This document shows, one piece after another, positions 17,436-24,776 of a stretch of DNA of 25,000 bases. The stretch comes from Pararoseomonas sp. SCSIO 73927 (lineage in GTDB: Bacteria; Pseudomonadota; Alphaproteobacteria; Acetobacterales; Acetobacteraceae): the NCBI RefSeq assembly GCF_037040815.1, contig NZ_CP146232.1:3350001-3375000 (forward strand), in the 5' to 3' direction. The notes below the pieces were generated by a model. It had not been told where the DNA came from, did not search any database, and saw only the letters and a list, made by a program, of their open reading frames with translations. A program made the translations under genes and the position numbers. Each line of letters starts with the position of its first letter. Within the stretch, counting starts at the first letter, position 1.

Positions 17436-18448
17436 ACCGCTTCTCCTACGCCCGCCCGGGCAGCGTGGCCGATGCCGTGCGCGAGCTGGCCGGCCACCCC
17501 GCGGCCAAGGTGATCGCCGGGGGCACGAACCTCGTCGATCTCATGAAGTACAACGTGGAGCGCCCGACCCACCTGGTGGATGTCGGCCGCCTGCCCGGCC
17601 TGAAGGAGATCGAGGAGGCAGGGGAGGGGCTCCGCATCGGCGCGCTGGTGAGCAACACCGCCGCCGCCTATGACGAGCGGGTGAAGGAGCGCTACCCGCT
17701 TCTCTCCTCCGCCATCCTCGCCGGCGCTTCGCCGCAGCTGCGGAACGCGGCGACCACGGGCGGCAACCTGCTGCAGCGCACGCGCTGCTACTACTTCTAC
17801 GACCCCGCCACGCCCTGCAACAAGCGCGAGCCCGGCTCGGGCTGCCCGGCGAAGGAAGGGCAGAACCGTATCCTCGCGATCCTCGGCACCAGCGAGCACT
17901 GCATCGCCACCCACCCCTCCGACATGTGCGTGGCGCTCGCCGCGCTGGAGGCGGTGGTAAAGGTGGCCGGGCCGAACGGGGAGCGGAGCATTCCCATGGC
18001 GGACTTCCACCGCCTGCCCGGCAACATGCCGGAGAAGGACACGAACCTGCACGCGGATGAGATCATCCTCGGCGTGGAGCTGCCGGAGCCGCGCTTCGCG
18101 AAGCACTACACCTACCTGAAGCTGCGCGACCGCCTCTCCTACGCCTTCGCCCTCGTCTCCGTGGCGGCCGCGCTGGAGATGGATGGTGACACGATCGGGG
18201 AGGCGCGCATCGCCCTCGGCGGCGTGGCCCACAAGCCCTGGCGGGTGGAGGAGGCGGAGGCCATGCTGCGCGGCAAGACCGCCGACCGCACCGTCTTCGC
18301 CGCGGTGGCGGAGCGCATCCTCGATGGCGCGCAGGGCTTCGGCCACAACGACTTCAAGATCGACCTGGCGCGCCGCGCCGTGATCCGCGCCCTGTCCCAG
18401 GCCGCGCGGGGCACGCCGCAGTCCCAGACCGACAAGCGCATCCAGTAG
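17432..18448 (+). CDS. Aldehyde oxidase FAD-binding subunit with extra [4Fe-4S] site (PaoB-like)
   Basis: A 338-aa flavoprotein subunit. The FAD motifs are IAGGTNLVDLMK (28-39) and TTGGNLLQRTRC (108-119). The insert after this motif holds Cys119, Cys129, Cys138 and Cys157, the same spacing as the four cysteines that bind an extra [4Fe-4S] cluster in E. coli PaoB; ordinary xanthine oxidase FAD subunits lack it. This is good evidence that the complex is of the Pao aldehyde oxidase type. The start is a GTG in a GTGA overlap with the PaoA-like gene, and the stop lies 14 nt before the large subunit. Confidence 0.94.
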   Translation: MNRFSYARPGSVADAVRELAGHPAAKVIAGGTNLVDLMKYNVERPTHLVDVGRLPGLKEIEEAGEGLRIGALVSNTAAAYDERVKERYPLLSSAILAGASPQLRNAATTGGNLLQRTRCYYFYDPATPCNKREPGSGCPAKEGQNRILAILGTSEHCIATHPSDMCVALAALEAVVKVAGPNGERSIPMADFHRLPGNMPEKDTNLHADEIILGVELPEPRFAKHYTYLKLRDRLSYAFALVSVAAALEMDGDTIGEARIALGGVAHKPWRVEEAEAMLRGKTADRTVFAAVAERILDGAQGFGHNDFKIDLARRAVIRALSQAARGTPQSQTDKRIQ

Positions 18449-18462
18449 AAGGGGGCCGCACC

Positions 18463-20703
18463 ATGTACGAGACCCATGTCGGATCGCCCCGCAACCGCGT
18501 GGATGGCCGCAAGAAGGTGACGGGCGCCGCGCCCTACGCCGCCGAGTTCACCGCACCCGACCTCGCGCAGGGCTACGTCGTCAACTCCGCCATCGCGAAG
18601 GGGCGGATCACCGCCATCGACGTCAAGGACGCGCTGGCGGTGCCGGGCGTGATCCAGGTCTTCACCCACAAGAACCGCCCGCGCACGGCCTGGCGCAGCA
18701 CGGCGTACCAGGACGAGGTGGCGCCGCCCGGCAAGCCCTTCCGCCCGCTCTATGATGAGAAGGTCCATTACAGCGGCCAGCCCATCGCGCTGGTGGTGGC
18801 GGAGGACTTCGAGATCGCCCGCTACGCTGCCTCCCTCGTGCGGGTGAGCTACGAGGCGGAGAAGCACCAGACCGACCTGACGAAGGTGGTGGGCGAGGCC
18901 TACGTGCCGAAGTACCGCACCAGCATGGGCCCGCCGAGCCCGCGCGGCGATGCCGAGGCCGCCTTCGGCCGCGCGCCGGTGAAGGTGGAGGGCAGCTACC
19001 GGATCGCGGTGGAGCACCACAACCCGATGGAGCCGCACGCCTCCACCGTGGTGTGGGAGGGCGATGGCCGGATCACCGTCTACGACAAGATCCAGGGCGT
19101 CCAGAACACCCAGCGCTACATCACCCAGATCTTCGGTCTGTCGACCAAGGACGTGCAGGTGATCTCGCCCTATGTCGGCGGCGCCTTCGGTTCCGGGCTG
19201 CGGCCGCAGTACCAGTTGTTTCTCGCCGTCATGGCCTCGCTGGAGCTGAAGCGCTCCGTCCGCGTGGTGCTGACGCGCGACCAGATGTTCACCTTCACCT
19301 ACCGCCCGGACGGGCTTCAGGAGGTGGCGATGGCCGCGAACGAGGACGGCACGCTGCAGGCCATCCGCCACGACCTGGTCGCCGGCACTTCCCAGTTCGA
19401 GGACTTCACGGAGCAGACGGTGGGCTGGTCCGGGATGACCTACCACTGCGAGAACTACAAGGGCAGCTACAAGCTGTCGAAGCTCGACACCTACACGCCG
19501 GGCGACATGCGTGCCCCGGGCGCGCCCACCGGCCTCTTCCCCTCGGAGAGCGCAGTGGACGAGCTGTGCGACAAGCTCGGCATGGACCCGCTGAAGTTCC
19601 GGCTGAAGAACTACAATCAGATCGACGAGGCGACCGGTAAGCCCTTCACCAGCAAGGAGCTGCGCGCCGCGCTGCAGCTGGGCGCGGAGCGCTTCGGCTG
19701 GTCGAAGCGGAACCACAAGCCCCGCTCCATGAAGGAGGGGAACGAGCTGATCGGCTGGGGCATGGCCGTCGGCATGTGGGAGGCGGCGATGCAGAAGACC
19801 GCCGCCCGCGCCACGCTGACGATCGACGGCAAGCTGGAGGTGGCCAGCGCCAGCGCCGATATCGGCACCGGCACCTACACAATCATGGCACAGATCGCGG
19901 CCGACGCGCTGGGCCTCCCGATTGAGAAGGTGACGCCTCTGCTGGGCGATTCCTCGCTGCCCAACGCCCCGGTTGAGGGCGGCTCCTGGGGCGCGGCCTC
20001 CACCGGCACGGCGGTGGAGCTGGCCTGCCACGCGGTGCGGGAGAAGCTGTTCGGCTACGCCCGCGGCATCAACGACTCTCCCCTCGGGGACGCGAAGGTC
20101 AACGAAGTGCAGTTCCGGGAGGGCCGGATCGCGCTCATCTCCGATCCCTCCCGTTTCGTCACCATCCAGGACGCCATGGTGGCCGGCGGCGTGGACCGGA
20201 TCGTGGCGGAGGAAACCGCCGCCCCGAGCAAGACGACGATGCTCAAATACTCCTCCTACGCCCATTCCGCCGCTTTCGTGGAGGTGCGGGTGGACGAGGA
20301 GCTGGGCGTGGTGCGCGTCACGCGCGTGGTCCAGGCCATCGCGGCGGGCAGGATTCTGAACCCGAAGACCGCGCGCTCCCAGATCCTCGGCGCCACCGTT
20401 TTCGGCATCGGCATGGCGCTGCACGAGGAGAGCATGGCGGACCACAATCTCGGCCGCTTCATGAACCACAACATCGCCGAGTACCACATCCCCGTGAACG
20501 CGGACGTCCACGACATCGACGTGATCTTCGTGGACGAGCACGACGACCTGACGAGCCCCATCGGCGTGAAGGGGCTGGGCGAGATTGGCATCTGCGCCTC
20601 CCCCGCGGCCATCGCCAACGCGGTGTTCCACGCGACGGGCAAGCGCATCCGGGAGCTGCCGATCACGATCGACAAGATCCTCGGCACGCAGGAAGCCGCC
20701 TGA
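18463..20703 (+). CDS. Aldehyde oxidase molybdenum-cofactor-binding subunit (PaoC-like)
   Basis: A 746-aa catalytic subunit that oxidises aldehydes to carboxylic acids, using water as oxygen source. The cofactor motif GGAFGSG (239-245) and the catalytic glutamate Glu707 in GLGE match the xanthine oxidase family, and the length fits PaoC (about 730 aa). AGAAGGGGG precedes the ATG. In E. coli the homologue takes aromatic aldehydes and uses molybdopterin cytosine dinucleotide. The chaperone PaoD (XdhC type) that inserts the sulphurated cofactor is not in the window and must be elsewhere. In this locus an aromatic aldehyde intermediate or substrate is plausible. Confidence 0.94.
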   Translation: MYETHVGSPRNRVDGRKKVTGAAPYAAEFTAPDLAQGYVVNSAIAKGRITAIDVKDALAVPGVIQVFTHKNRPRTAWRSTAYQDEVAPPGKPFRPLYDEKVHYSGQPIALVVAEDFEIARYAASLVRVSYEAEKHQTDLTKVVGEAYVPKYRTSMGPPSPRGDAEAAFGRAPVKVEGSYRIAVEHHNPMEPHASTVVWEGDGRITVYDKIQGVQNTQRYITQIFGLSTKDVQVISPYVGGAFGSGLRPQYQLFLAVMASLELKRSVRVVLTRDQMFTFTYRPDGLQEVAMAANEDGTLQAIRHDLVAGTSQFEDFTEQTVGWSGMTYHCENYKGSYKLSKLDTYTPGDMRAPGAPTGLFPSESAVDELCDKLGMDPLKFRLKNYNQIDEATGKPFTSKELRAALQLGAERFGWSKRNHKPRSMKEGNELIGWGMAVGMWEAAMQKTAARATLTIDGKLEVASASADIGTGTYTIMAQIAADALGLPIEKVTPLLGDSSLPNAPVEGGSWGAASTGTAVELACHAVREKLFGYARGINDSPLGDAKVNEVQFREGRIALISDPSRFVTIQDAMVAGGVDRIVAEETAAPSKTTMLKYSSYAHSAAFVEVRVDEELGVVRVTRVVQAIAAGRILNPKTARSQILGATVFGIGMALHEESMADHNLGRFMNHNIAEYHIPVNADVHDIDVIFVDEHDDLTSPIGVKGLGEIGICASPAAIANAVFHATGKRIRELPITIDKILGTQEAA

Positions 20704-20726
20704 GGCTTCGGGCGGGCTTACGATAG

Positions 20727-20754
20727 CGGCCTCCAGGGGAAGCCCCGGAGGCCG
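20727..20754 (+). terminator. Strong hairpin between the oxidase operon and the dehalogenase gene
   Basis: CGGCCTCC (20727-20734) pairs with GGAGGCCG (20747-20754), with GGGG/CCCC (20736-20739 with 20743-20746) stacked inside across a single bulged A, leaving a 3-nt loop. It begins 23 nt after the PaoC-like stop codon. No U run follows (ttgtcatg), so it may be an imperfect terminator or a 3'-end stabiliser of the oxidase message. The dehalogenase gene starts 20 nt later. Confidence 0.5.
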
Positions 20755-20773
20755 TTGTCATGAGGAGGGATGG

Positions 20774-21664
20774 ATGAGTTCCGGAGAAGGGCTGATCGAG
20801 GGGTTCGAGCGCCGGCGGCTGCCGGGGCACGGGGTGGAGATCGACGCGCTGGTCGGCGGCAGCGGCCCGCCGGTGCTCCTCCTGCACGGCTACCCGCAGA
20901 CGCGGATGATCTGGAAGCGCGTGGCGCCTGCCCTGGCCCGCCGCTTCACCGTGGTGGCGCCGGACCTGCGGGGCTACGGCCGTTCCGACAAGCCGGAGGG
21001 CGACGAGGCACACGACACCTACTCCAAGCGCACCATGGCGCTGGACCAGATCGAGACCATGCGCGCCCTGGGCCATGACCGCTTCTCGGTGGCGGGGCAC
21101 GATCGCGGCGGGCGCGTGGCCTACCGCCTGGCGCTGGACCACCCGGCGGCGGTGGAACGCATCGCCGTGCTGGACATCCTGCCCACCGCGGAGATGTGGG
21201 CGAAGGCGAACGCAAGATCCGCCATGGGCGCCTACCACTGGTACATGCTCGCCCAGCCCAGGCCCCTGCCGGAGCGGCTGGTGGGCGCGGACCCGGAGTT
21301 CTACCTGCGCTGGACGCTGAGGTCCTGGGCCGCGGAGGGTTTCGCCTTCGATCCCGAGTGCCTGGAGGACTACATCCGCTGCGGTTCCGCCCCCGCCGCC
21401 GTGCATGCCGCCTGCGAGGACTACCGCGCCGGCTGGACGCGCGACCAGGAGGCCGACGAGGCGGATCGGGGCCGGAGGCGGATCGGGGCGCCGCTTCTGG
21501 TGCTCTGGGGCAGGGATTACAGCGTGGCGAAGGCCGACCCGGTGAAGGTCTGGTCGGAATGGGCGGGGGAGGTGCGCGGCCAGCCCGTCCCCGGTGGCCA
21601 CTTCCAGCCCGACGAGGCGCCGGAGGAGACGGCGCGCGCCCTGCTGGCCTTCCTCAGCGGTTAG
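20774..21664 (+). CDS. Alpha/beta hydrolase, fluoroacetate (haloacetate) dehalogenase-like
   Basis: A 296-aa cytoplasmic alpha/beta hydrolase with an aspartate nucleophile. The residues used by fluoroacetate dehalogenases are all visible: Asp110 nucleophile (GHDRGGRV), carboxylate-binding Arg111 and Arg114, Asp134 of the triad, halide-pocket His155 and Trp156 (YHWYM), a tyrosine near 217, and catalytic His276 (GGHFQP). The numbering nearly coincides with the characterised Rhodopseudomonas enzyme, as far as I recall it. GGAGGGA lies just before the ATG at 20774; an ATG four bases earlier is in another frame. Defluorination or dechlorination of a haloacid is the best prediction, though some close relatives are epoxide hydrolases. 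The gene follows the aldehyde oxidase operon on the same strand after a strong hairpin. Confidence 0.88.
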   Translation: MSSGEGLIEGFERRRLPGHGVEIDALVGGSGPPVLLLHGYPQTRMIWKRVAPALARRFTVVAPDLRGYGRSDKPEGDEAHDTYSKRTMALDQIETMRALGHDRFSVAGHDRGGRVAYRLALDHPAAVERIAVLDILPTAEMWAKANARSAMGAYHWYMLAQPRPLPERLVGADPEFYLRWTLRSWAAEGFAFDPECLEDYIRCGSAPAAVHAACEDYRAGWTRDQEADEADRGRRRIGAPLLVLWGRDYSVAKADPVKVWSEWAGEVRGQPVPGGHFQPDEAPEETARALLAFLSG

Positions 21665-21697
21665 GCCTCCACCCTTCCTTAACCGGAGCAGGGGAGC

Positions 21698-21850
21698 ATG
21701 GCGCCCGGACAAAACGTCCTGGGAGTTCAGCCAATGGTCCTTCTCTCCCTCTCTGCGGCGTCAGTGCTCCTCACCGGCCTGGCCGTGTGGGTCGTTCGGG
21801 ACTCAATCCGGCAGGAGAACGCGTATTTCGACTTGCTGGACGAGGCGTAG
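21698..21850 (+). CDS. Very small single-pass membrane protein (50 aa)
   Basis: An ATG at 21698 preceded by GGAG at about 10 nt opens a 50-codon frame ending TAG at 21848-21850. The product has one hydrophobic segment (roughly residues 13-33: MVLLSLSAASVLLTGLAVWV) followed by a charged tail ending NAYFDLLDEA. A second in-frame ATG at 21734 would give 38 aa. No family is recognised. It ends directly against the stop codon of the convergent imuA with no spacer. The layout (binding site, one membrane helix, charged tail) supports a real small protein, but without homologues this stays tentative. Confidence 0.5.
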   Translation: MAPGQNVLGVQPMVLLSLSAASVLLTGLAVWVVRDSIRQENAYFDLLDEA

Positions 21851-22570
21851 CTACAGCGCCCGCCTGGATGGGCGGCCGCGGCGCGGGACATCCTCCTCTC
21901 GCATCTCATCGTCCATCATCAGCGCCTCCATCCCGGCGCGCCAGGTGACGTGCCAGGTCTGCGGCCGGCCGGCGCGGCAGCGCAGCAGCTCCAGCGTCCA
22001 TTGCGGGTCGCCCAGGTCGTGCATCGCTCCGCCGGCGCGGCCGGTGACGCGCCAGCGCGTGGTGGCGAGGGCGGGGCCCTCGTCCTCCTCCGACTCCCGG
22101 AGCAGAAGCCCGATCCCGCCCCCTGTCTCGGCCGCCAGTTGTAGCCGGCGCATGGCAGTGGCATCCGGCCGCTCCGACATCAGCAGCACGGCGGAGACGG
22201 CGGGGCAGCGCAGCGCCTCCTCCGTGGCCCAGAGCGCGTCCGCGCCGTTCCCGGGCTGCGCGACGATGAGGCGGGAGGGCGGCAGGCCGAAGCGCGCCAG
22301 CCCGGGCGGCCAGGGATCGGGGTCCCGCGCGATCCAGAACACCGTGCCGCCGGAGCGCGCCATTAGCAGCGCGGCGAAGCCCACCGCCGCCCCGGCCCCG
22401 TCCGAGAGGATCTCGTGCAGTGCCGCGCGGGGCAGGCCGCCGCCGGGCAGGGCATGATCCATCTCCGCGCAGAGCGGGATGGCCGGCGGCTCCTCCCGCG
22501 CCGCCAGCCCGGCGCGCTCCAACCGAGCGACGCGGGCGCGCAGGGCCGACATGACGGCGCGGCGGTCCAT
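21851..22570 (-). CDS. imuA: ImuA-type damage-inducible mutagenesis protein, without imuB or dnaE2
   Basis: A 239-aa RecA-related accessory factor of the ImuA-ImuB-DnaE2 mutasome, which copies past DNA lesions during the SOS response. The opening HALPGGGLPRAALHEILSDG (about 38-57) and the later blocks (RCPAVSAVLLMSERPDATAM, WTLELLRCRAGRPQTWHVTW) follow ImuA proteins; a proper Walker A is not evident, as in the family generally. The ATG at 22568-22570 has GGGAGG about 8 nt upstream; a longer frame begins at 22696, beside the LexA box, with a poor site. Normally imuB follows directly, but here the next minus-strand space is empty and the neighbour is convergent. The gene is full length, so the cassette is split and not truncated. 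Confidence 0.82.
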   Translation of the reverse strand: MDRRAVMSALRARVARLERAGLAAREEPPAIPLCAEMDHALPGGGLPRAALHEILSDGAGAAVGFAALLMARSGGTVFWIARDPDPWPPGLARFGLPPSRLIVAQPGNGADALWATEEALRCPAVSAVLLMSERPDATAMRRLQLAAETGGGIGLLLRESEEDEGPALATTRWRVTGRAGGAMHDLGDPQWTLELLRCRAGRPQTWHVTWRAGMEALMMDDEMREEDVPRRGRPSRRAL

Positions 22571-22700
22571 CGATTCGCCTCCCTCGGGCAACAACCCGCC
22601 GTCTTTCGCGGAGCCGTGAGGTGTCCCGTCCAGCGCCCCGGGAAAGGGCTCGGGGGCAGGGCCGGAACGCGGGTGATGGGTCGAATCAGGGGGCATGCCT

Positions 22701-22715
22701 GTTCATACTATGTTC
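22701..22715. promoter_or_regulatory. LexA (SOS) box, GTTC-N7-GTTC
   Basis: GTTC ATACTAT GTTC is a perfect match to the alphaproteobacterial LexA recognition motif (read as GAAC-N7-GAAC on the other strand). It lies 131 nt upstream of the imuA start and 123 nt upstream of the protease gene, within a 268-bp divergent region (22571-22838), and includes an AT-rich heptamer that could overlap a -10 element (TAGTAT on the minus strand). SOS control of imuA is expected from the family. Whether the protease gene is also controlled is open. I see no other gene in the interval. Confidence 0.8.
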
Positions 22716-22838
22716 TGTTTTGGGCCGCATCATGGAAGCGTTCGGCGCGCCGCTCCGTCACGGGCCGGGGGTGGAACAAGCCCGTGAAGCGGATGGTTCC
22801 CCGCGGCGTTGTGCCGGCGAAGCTGACAAGGGGCAGGA

Positions 22839-23537
22839 ATGATCCCGCGCCGCGGCCTGGTGGCCCTTCTGCCGCTCTCGGCCTGCGCCGGCCTTCCGGC
22901 GGAGGAGGCGGCCGGCACGCCCATCGCGCCGCTGGTGGGAACCGGCTTCGCCGCCCTGCACGCGGATGCCGGGGGCAGGCCGGGGGCGCTGCTCGGCTCC
23001 GCGGTGGCGGTGGCGCCGGGGCGTGTGGCCTGCACCACCCATGCCCTGCCGCGCGGCGCCGCCGCCGTCTGGCTGCGCCGCGGAGACGGCGCGCCCGCCC
23101 GCCGCGCGCCGGTGCTGGCCCGCAGCCGCCGCATGGATCTCTCGATCCTCGCCGATGAGGGTGGGCTGCTATCCCCGGCCCCTCTCGCCGAAGGGACCGT
23201 GGAGGCCGGTGATCCGGTCTGGGCGGCCGGCATGCCCAGCATCGGTGCCGGCGTCGCCTCGGGCGTGGTGGAGATCCCGGACGCCATCCTGCCCCGCTTC
23301 GGCCGCGGCTTCACGGCCCGCATGGCGGCGCTGATGGGCTATTCCGGCGGACCGGTGGTGGGGCGGGACGGGCGGCTGCGCGGCCTCGTCTCGGCCCTGC
23401 CGGATGGCGAGGGCGCGAACGCCCTCGCCTGGCTCAGCGGGATGGATCTCGGCGGCCTCGCCGGTGGGCGGGGGCGCCGGATCTTCATCCTCTCCATCCA
23501 GGAGGTGGCGGAGGAGGCGGAGAGGCTCTCCGCCTGA
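22839..23537 (+). CDS. Trypsin-like serine protease, probable lipoprotein
   Basis: A 232-aa protein with a chymotrypsin/DegP-type fold and a complete catalytic triad: His68 (CTTHAL), Asp100 (RRMDLSIL) and Ser169 (GYSGGPV). The N-terminus has RR, a hydrophobic stretch and a lipobox LSAC with Cys16, so it is probably lipid-anchored in the envelope. There is no PDZ domain. AAGGGG lies about 6 nt before the ATG. It is divergent from imuA across the SOS box and convergent with the DUF1127 gene, with 5 nt between stops. A role in envelope protein turnover is the family-based guess. Confidence 0.83.
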   Translation: MIPRRGLVALLPLSACAGLPAEEAAGTPIAPLVGTGFAALHADAGGRPGALLGSAVAVAPGRVACTTHALPRGAAAVWLRRGDGAPARRAPVLARSRRMDLSILADEGGLLSPAPLAEGTVEAGDPVWAAGMPSIGAGVASGVVEIPDAILPRFGRGFTARMAALMGYSGGPVVGRDGRLRGLVSALPDGEGANALAWLSGMDLGGLAGGRGRRIFILSIQEVAEEAERLSA

Positions 23538-23542
23538 CCCGC

Positions 23543-23773
23543 TCAGACCCGCGGCTGGATGTCCCAGGGCGCGCGGGCGGCCTCCCGCTCGGCATCCAGG
23601 CGATTGAGGCCGACATCGGCCAGCATCCGGTCATCGAGCGTGGCGAGGATGCGGCGCTCCTCGATCGCTCGGACCATGCGCGCGACGAACGCCAGCCAGC
23701 CTGCGGCCGGGACGCGGCGGGCGGAGGTGCCCCCGCGCAGGAGGGAGCCGGGGTGAAGGGCGTGGTCGGACAT
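23543..23773 (-). CDS. DUF1127 (YjiS-like) small protein
   Basis: A 76-aa basic protein whose C-terminal half (RRILATLDDRMLADVGLNRL, 40-59, then EAARAPWD) is the DUF1127 domain, an Arg-rich helical motif common in alphaproteobacteria; some members bind RNA or take part in phosphate, carbon and stress-related RNA turnover. The ATG at 23771-23773 is preceded by GAGAGGA at about 9 nt, which rules in this start over a longer frame. It is divergent from a LysR regulator, a common pairing for DUF1127 genes, which suggests control by it. Confidence 0.87.
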   Translation of the reverse strand: MSDHALHPGSLLRGGTSARRVPAAGWLAFVARMVRAIEERRILATLDDRMLADVGLNRLDAEREAARAPWDIQPRV

Positions 23774-23880
23774 GTCTGCGATTCCTCTCGGGTGCTGTCG
23801 CGTCACGGAAGATCGGTCCGTTCCCGGCATAAGGGAAACGAGTTGTTTTGAAGTCCGGCATCAGCGATGCTGATGGGGTC
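23774..23880. promoter_or_regulatory. Divergent control region with LysR-type candidate operator
   Basis: TTCCC-N7-GGGAA (23821-23837) is an inverted repeat fitting the T-N11-A rule for LysR-family binding sites, and lies midway between the DUF1127 gene and the regulator. A second inverted repeat, CATCAGC-GAT-GCTGATG (23859-23875), sits just before the regulator's ATG and could be an autoregulatory site or a 5' hairpin. No clear promoter boxes were identified. Confidence 0.5.
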
Positions 23881-24771
23881 ATGCTCAACATCCCCCCGGG
23901 GCTGGACCCCGACCTGCTGCGCTCCTTCGTACTGGTGGCGGAGGGAGGCAGCGTCACGCGGGCGGCGCTGCGCGTCGGGCGAACGCAGTCGGCCGTCTCC
24001 ATGCAGATGCGGCGGCTGGAGGAGACGCTGGGCCAGCCCCTGCTGCTGCGCGGCCCGCGAGGGCTGAGCCCGACGCCGCACGGTCTGTGGCTGCTGGACC
24101 GGGCGCGGCGCCTGCTGGCCATGCACGACGAGATCGTGGCGAACTTCCGGGCGCCTGACATCACCGGGCACATCCGGCTGGGCTCGCCGGACGACTACGC
24201 CCTGCTCTGGCTGCCCGACATCCTCGCCGGCTTCGCCGAGGCGCATCCCGCCGCCGAGGTGGAAGTGGTGTGCCTGCCGACGGAGGAGCTGCTGCCCCGC
24301 TTCGAGCGCGGCGACCTCGACATCACCCTCTTCTCCGTCGGCAATGTCAGCCACCATGCCGGGGTGGAGGGCGAGCGCGTCTGGCGCGGCCCGCTGCGCT
24401 GGGTGGGCTCGTCCACGCGGCCCTCCCACCTCATGCAGCCGGTTCCCCTCGTCATCTCCCATGGCGGCTGCTCCTGGCGGCAGGCCGCGACGGAGGCGCT
24501 GGAGAAGGCGGGGATGCCTTGGCGCATGGCCTATTCCTCCGCCTCCCAGACCGGCACCCACGCGGTGGTGCTGGCCGGGCTGGGTGTGACGGTGGGACTT
24601 TCCGTAGCGCTGCCGCCGGGGCTGCGCATGCTGGGGCCGGAGGACGGGATGCCTGCCCTGCCGGAGCTGGAGATCGCGCTCGTCACCCATCCCGGCGCCG
24701 CGGCGGCGGCCTTGGCGGAGCACATTCGCACGGGCTTCCGCAGCCCGCCCACGGCCGCCCGCGCCGCGTGA
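23881..24771 (+). CDS. LysR-family transcriptional regulator
   Basis: A 296-aa regulator with the N-terminal winged HTH (about 9-68: LLRSFVLVAEGGSVTRAA, then recognition helix RTQSAVSMQMRRLE at 34-47) and a C-terminal periplasmic-binding-protein-like effector domain beginning GHIRLGSPDDYA near 107. Length is standard. The ATG at 23881 places the HTH at the usual distance; a TTG at 23848 would put the second inverted repeat inside the gene and is less likely. The divergent DUF1127 gene is the obvious candidate target. The effector is unknown. Confidence 0.92.
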   Translation: MLNIPPGLDPDLLRSFVLVAEGGSVTRAALRVGRTQSAVSMQMRRLEETLGQPLLLRGPRGLSPTPHGLWLLDRARRLLAMHDEIVANFRAPDITGHIRLGSPDDYALLWLPDILAGFAEAHPAAEVEVVCLPTEELLPRFERGDLDITLFSVGNVSHHAGVEGERVWRGPLRWVGSSTRPSHLMQPVPLVISHGGCSWRQAATEALEKAGMPWRMAYSSASQTGTHAVVLAGLGVTVGLSVALPPGLRMLGPEDGMPALPELEIALVTHPGAAAAALAEHIRTGFRSPPTAARAA

Positions 24772-24776
24772 GGGGA

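Noticed and set aside
18139..20631. An 830-codon minus-strand frame opposite the aldehyde oxidase genes.
   Set aside because: It is the mirror of the PaoC-like gene in high-GC DNA; it is rich in His, Arg, Val and Gly with no domain, while the plus strand has complete catalytic motifs.
22621..22842. A 73-codon plus-strand frame that ends in an ATGA overlap with the protease gene and spans the SOS box.
   Set aside because: It starts at GTG without a convincing binding site, contains the LexA box and has composition of random GC-rich frame; a 36-codon version from 22732 is also unsupported.
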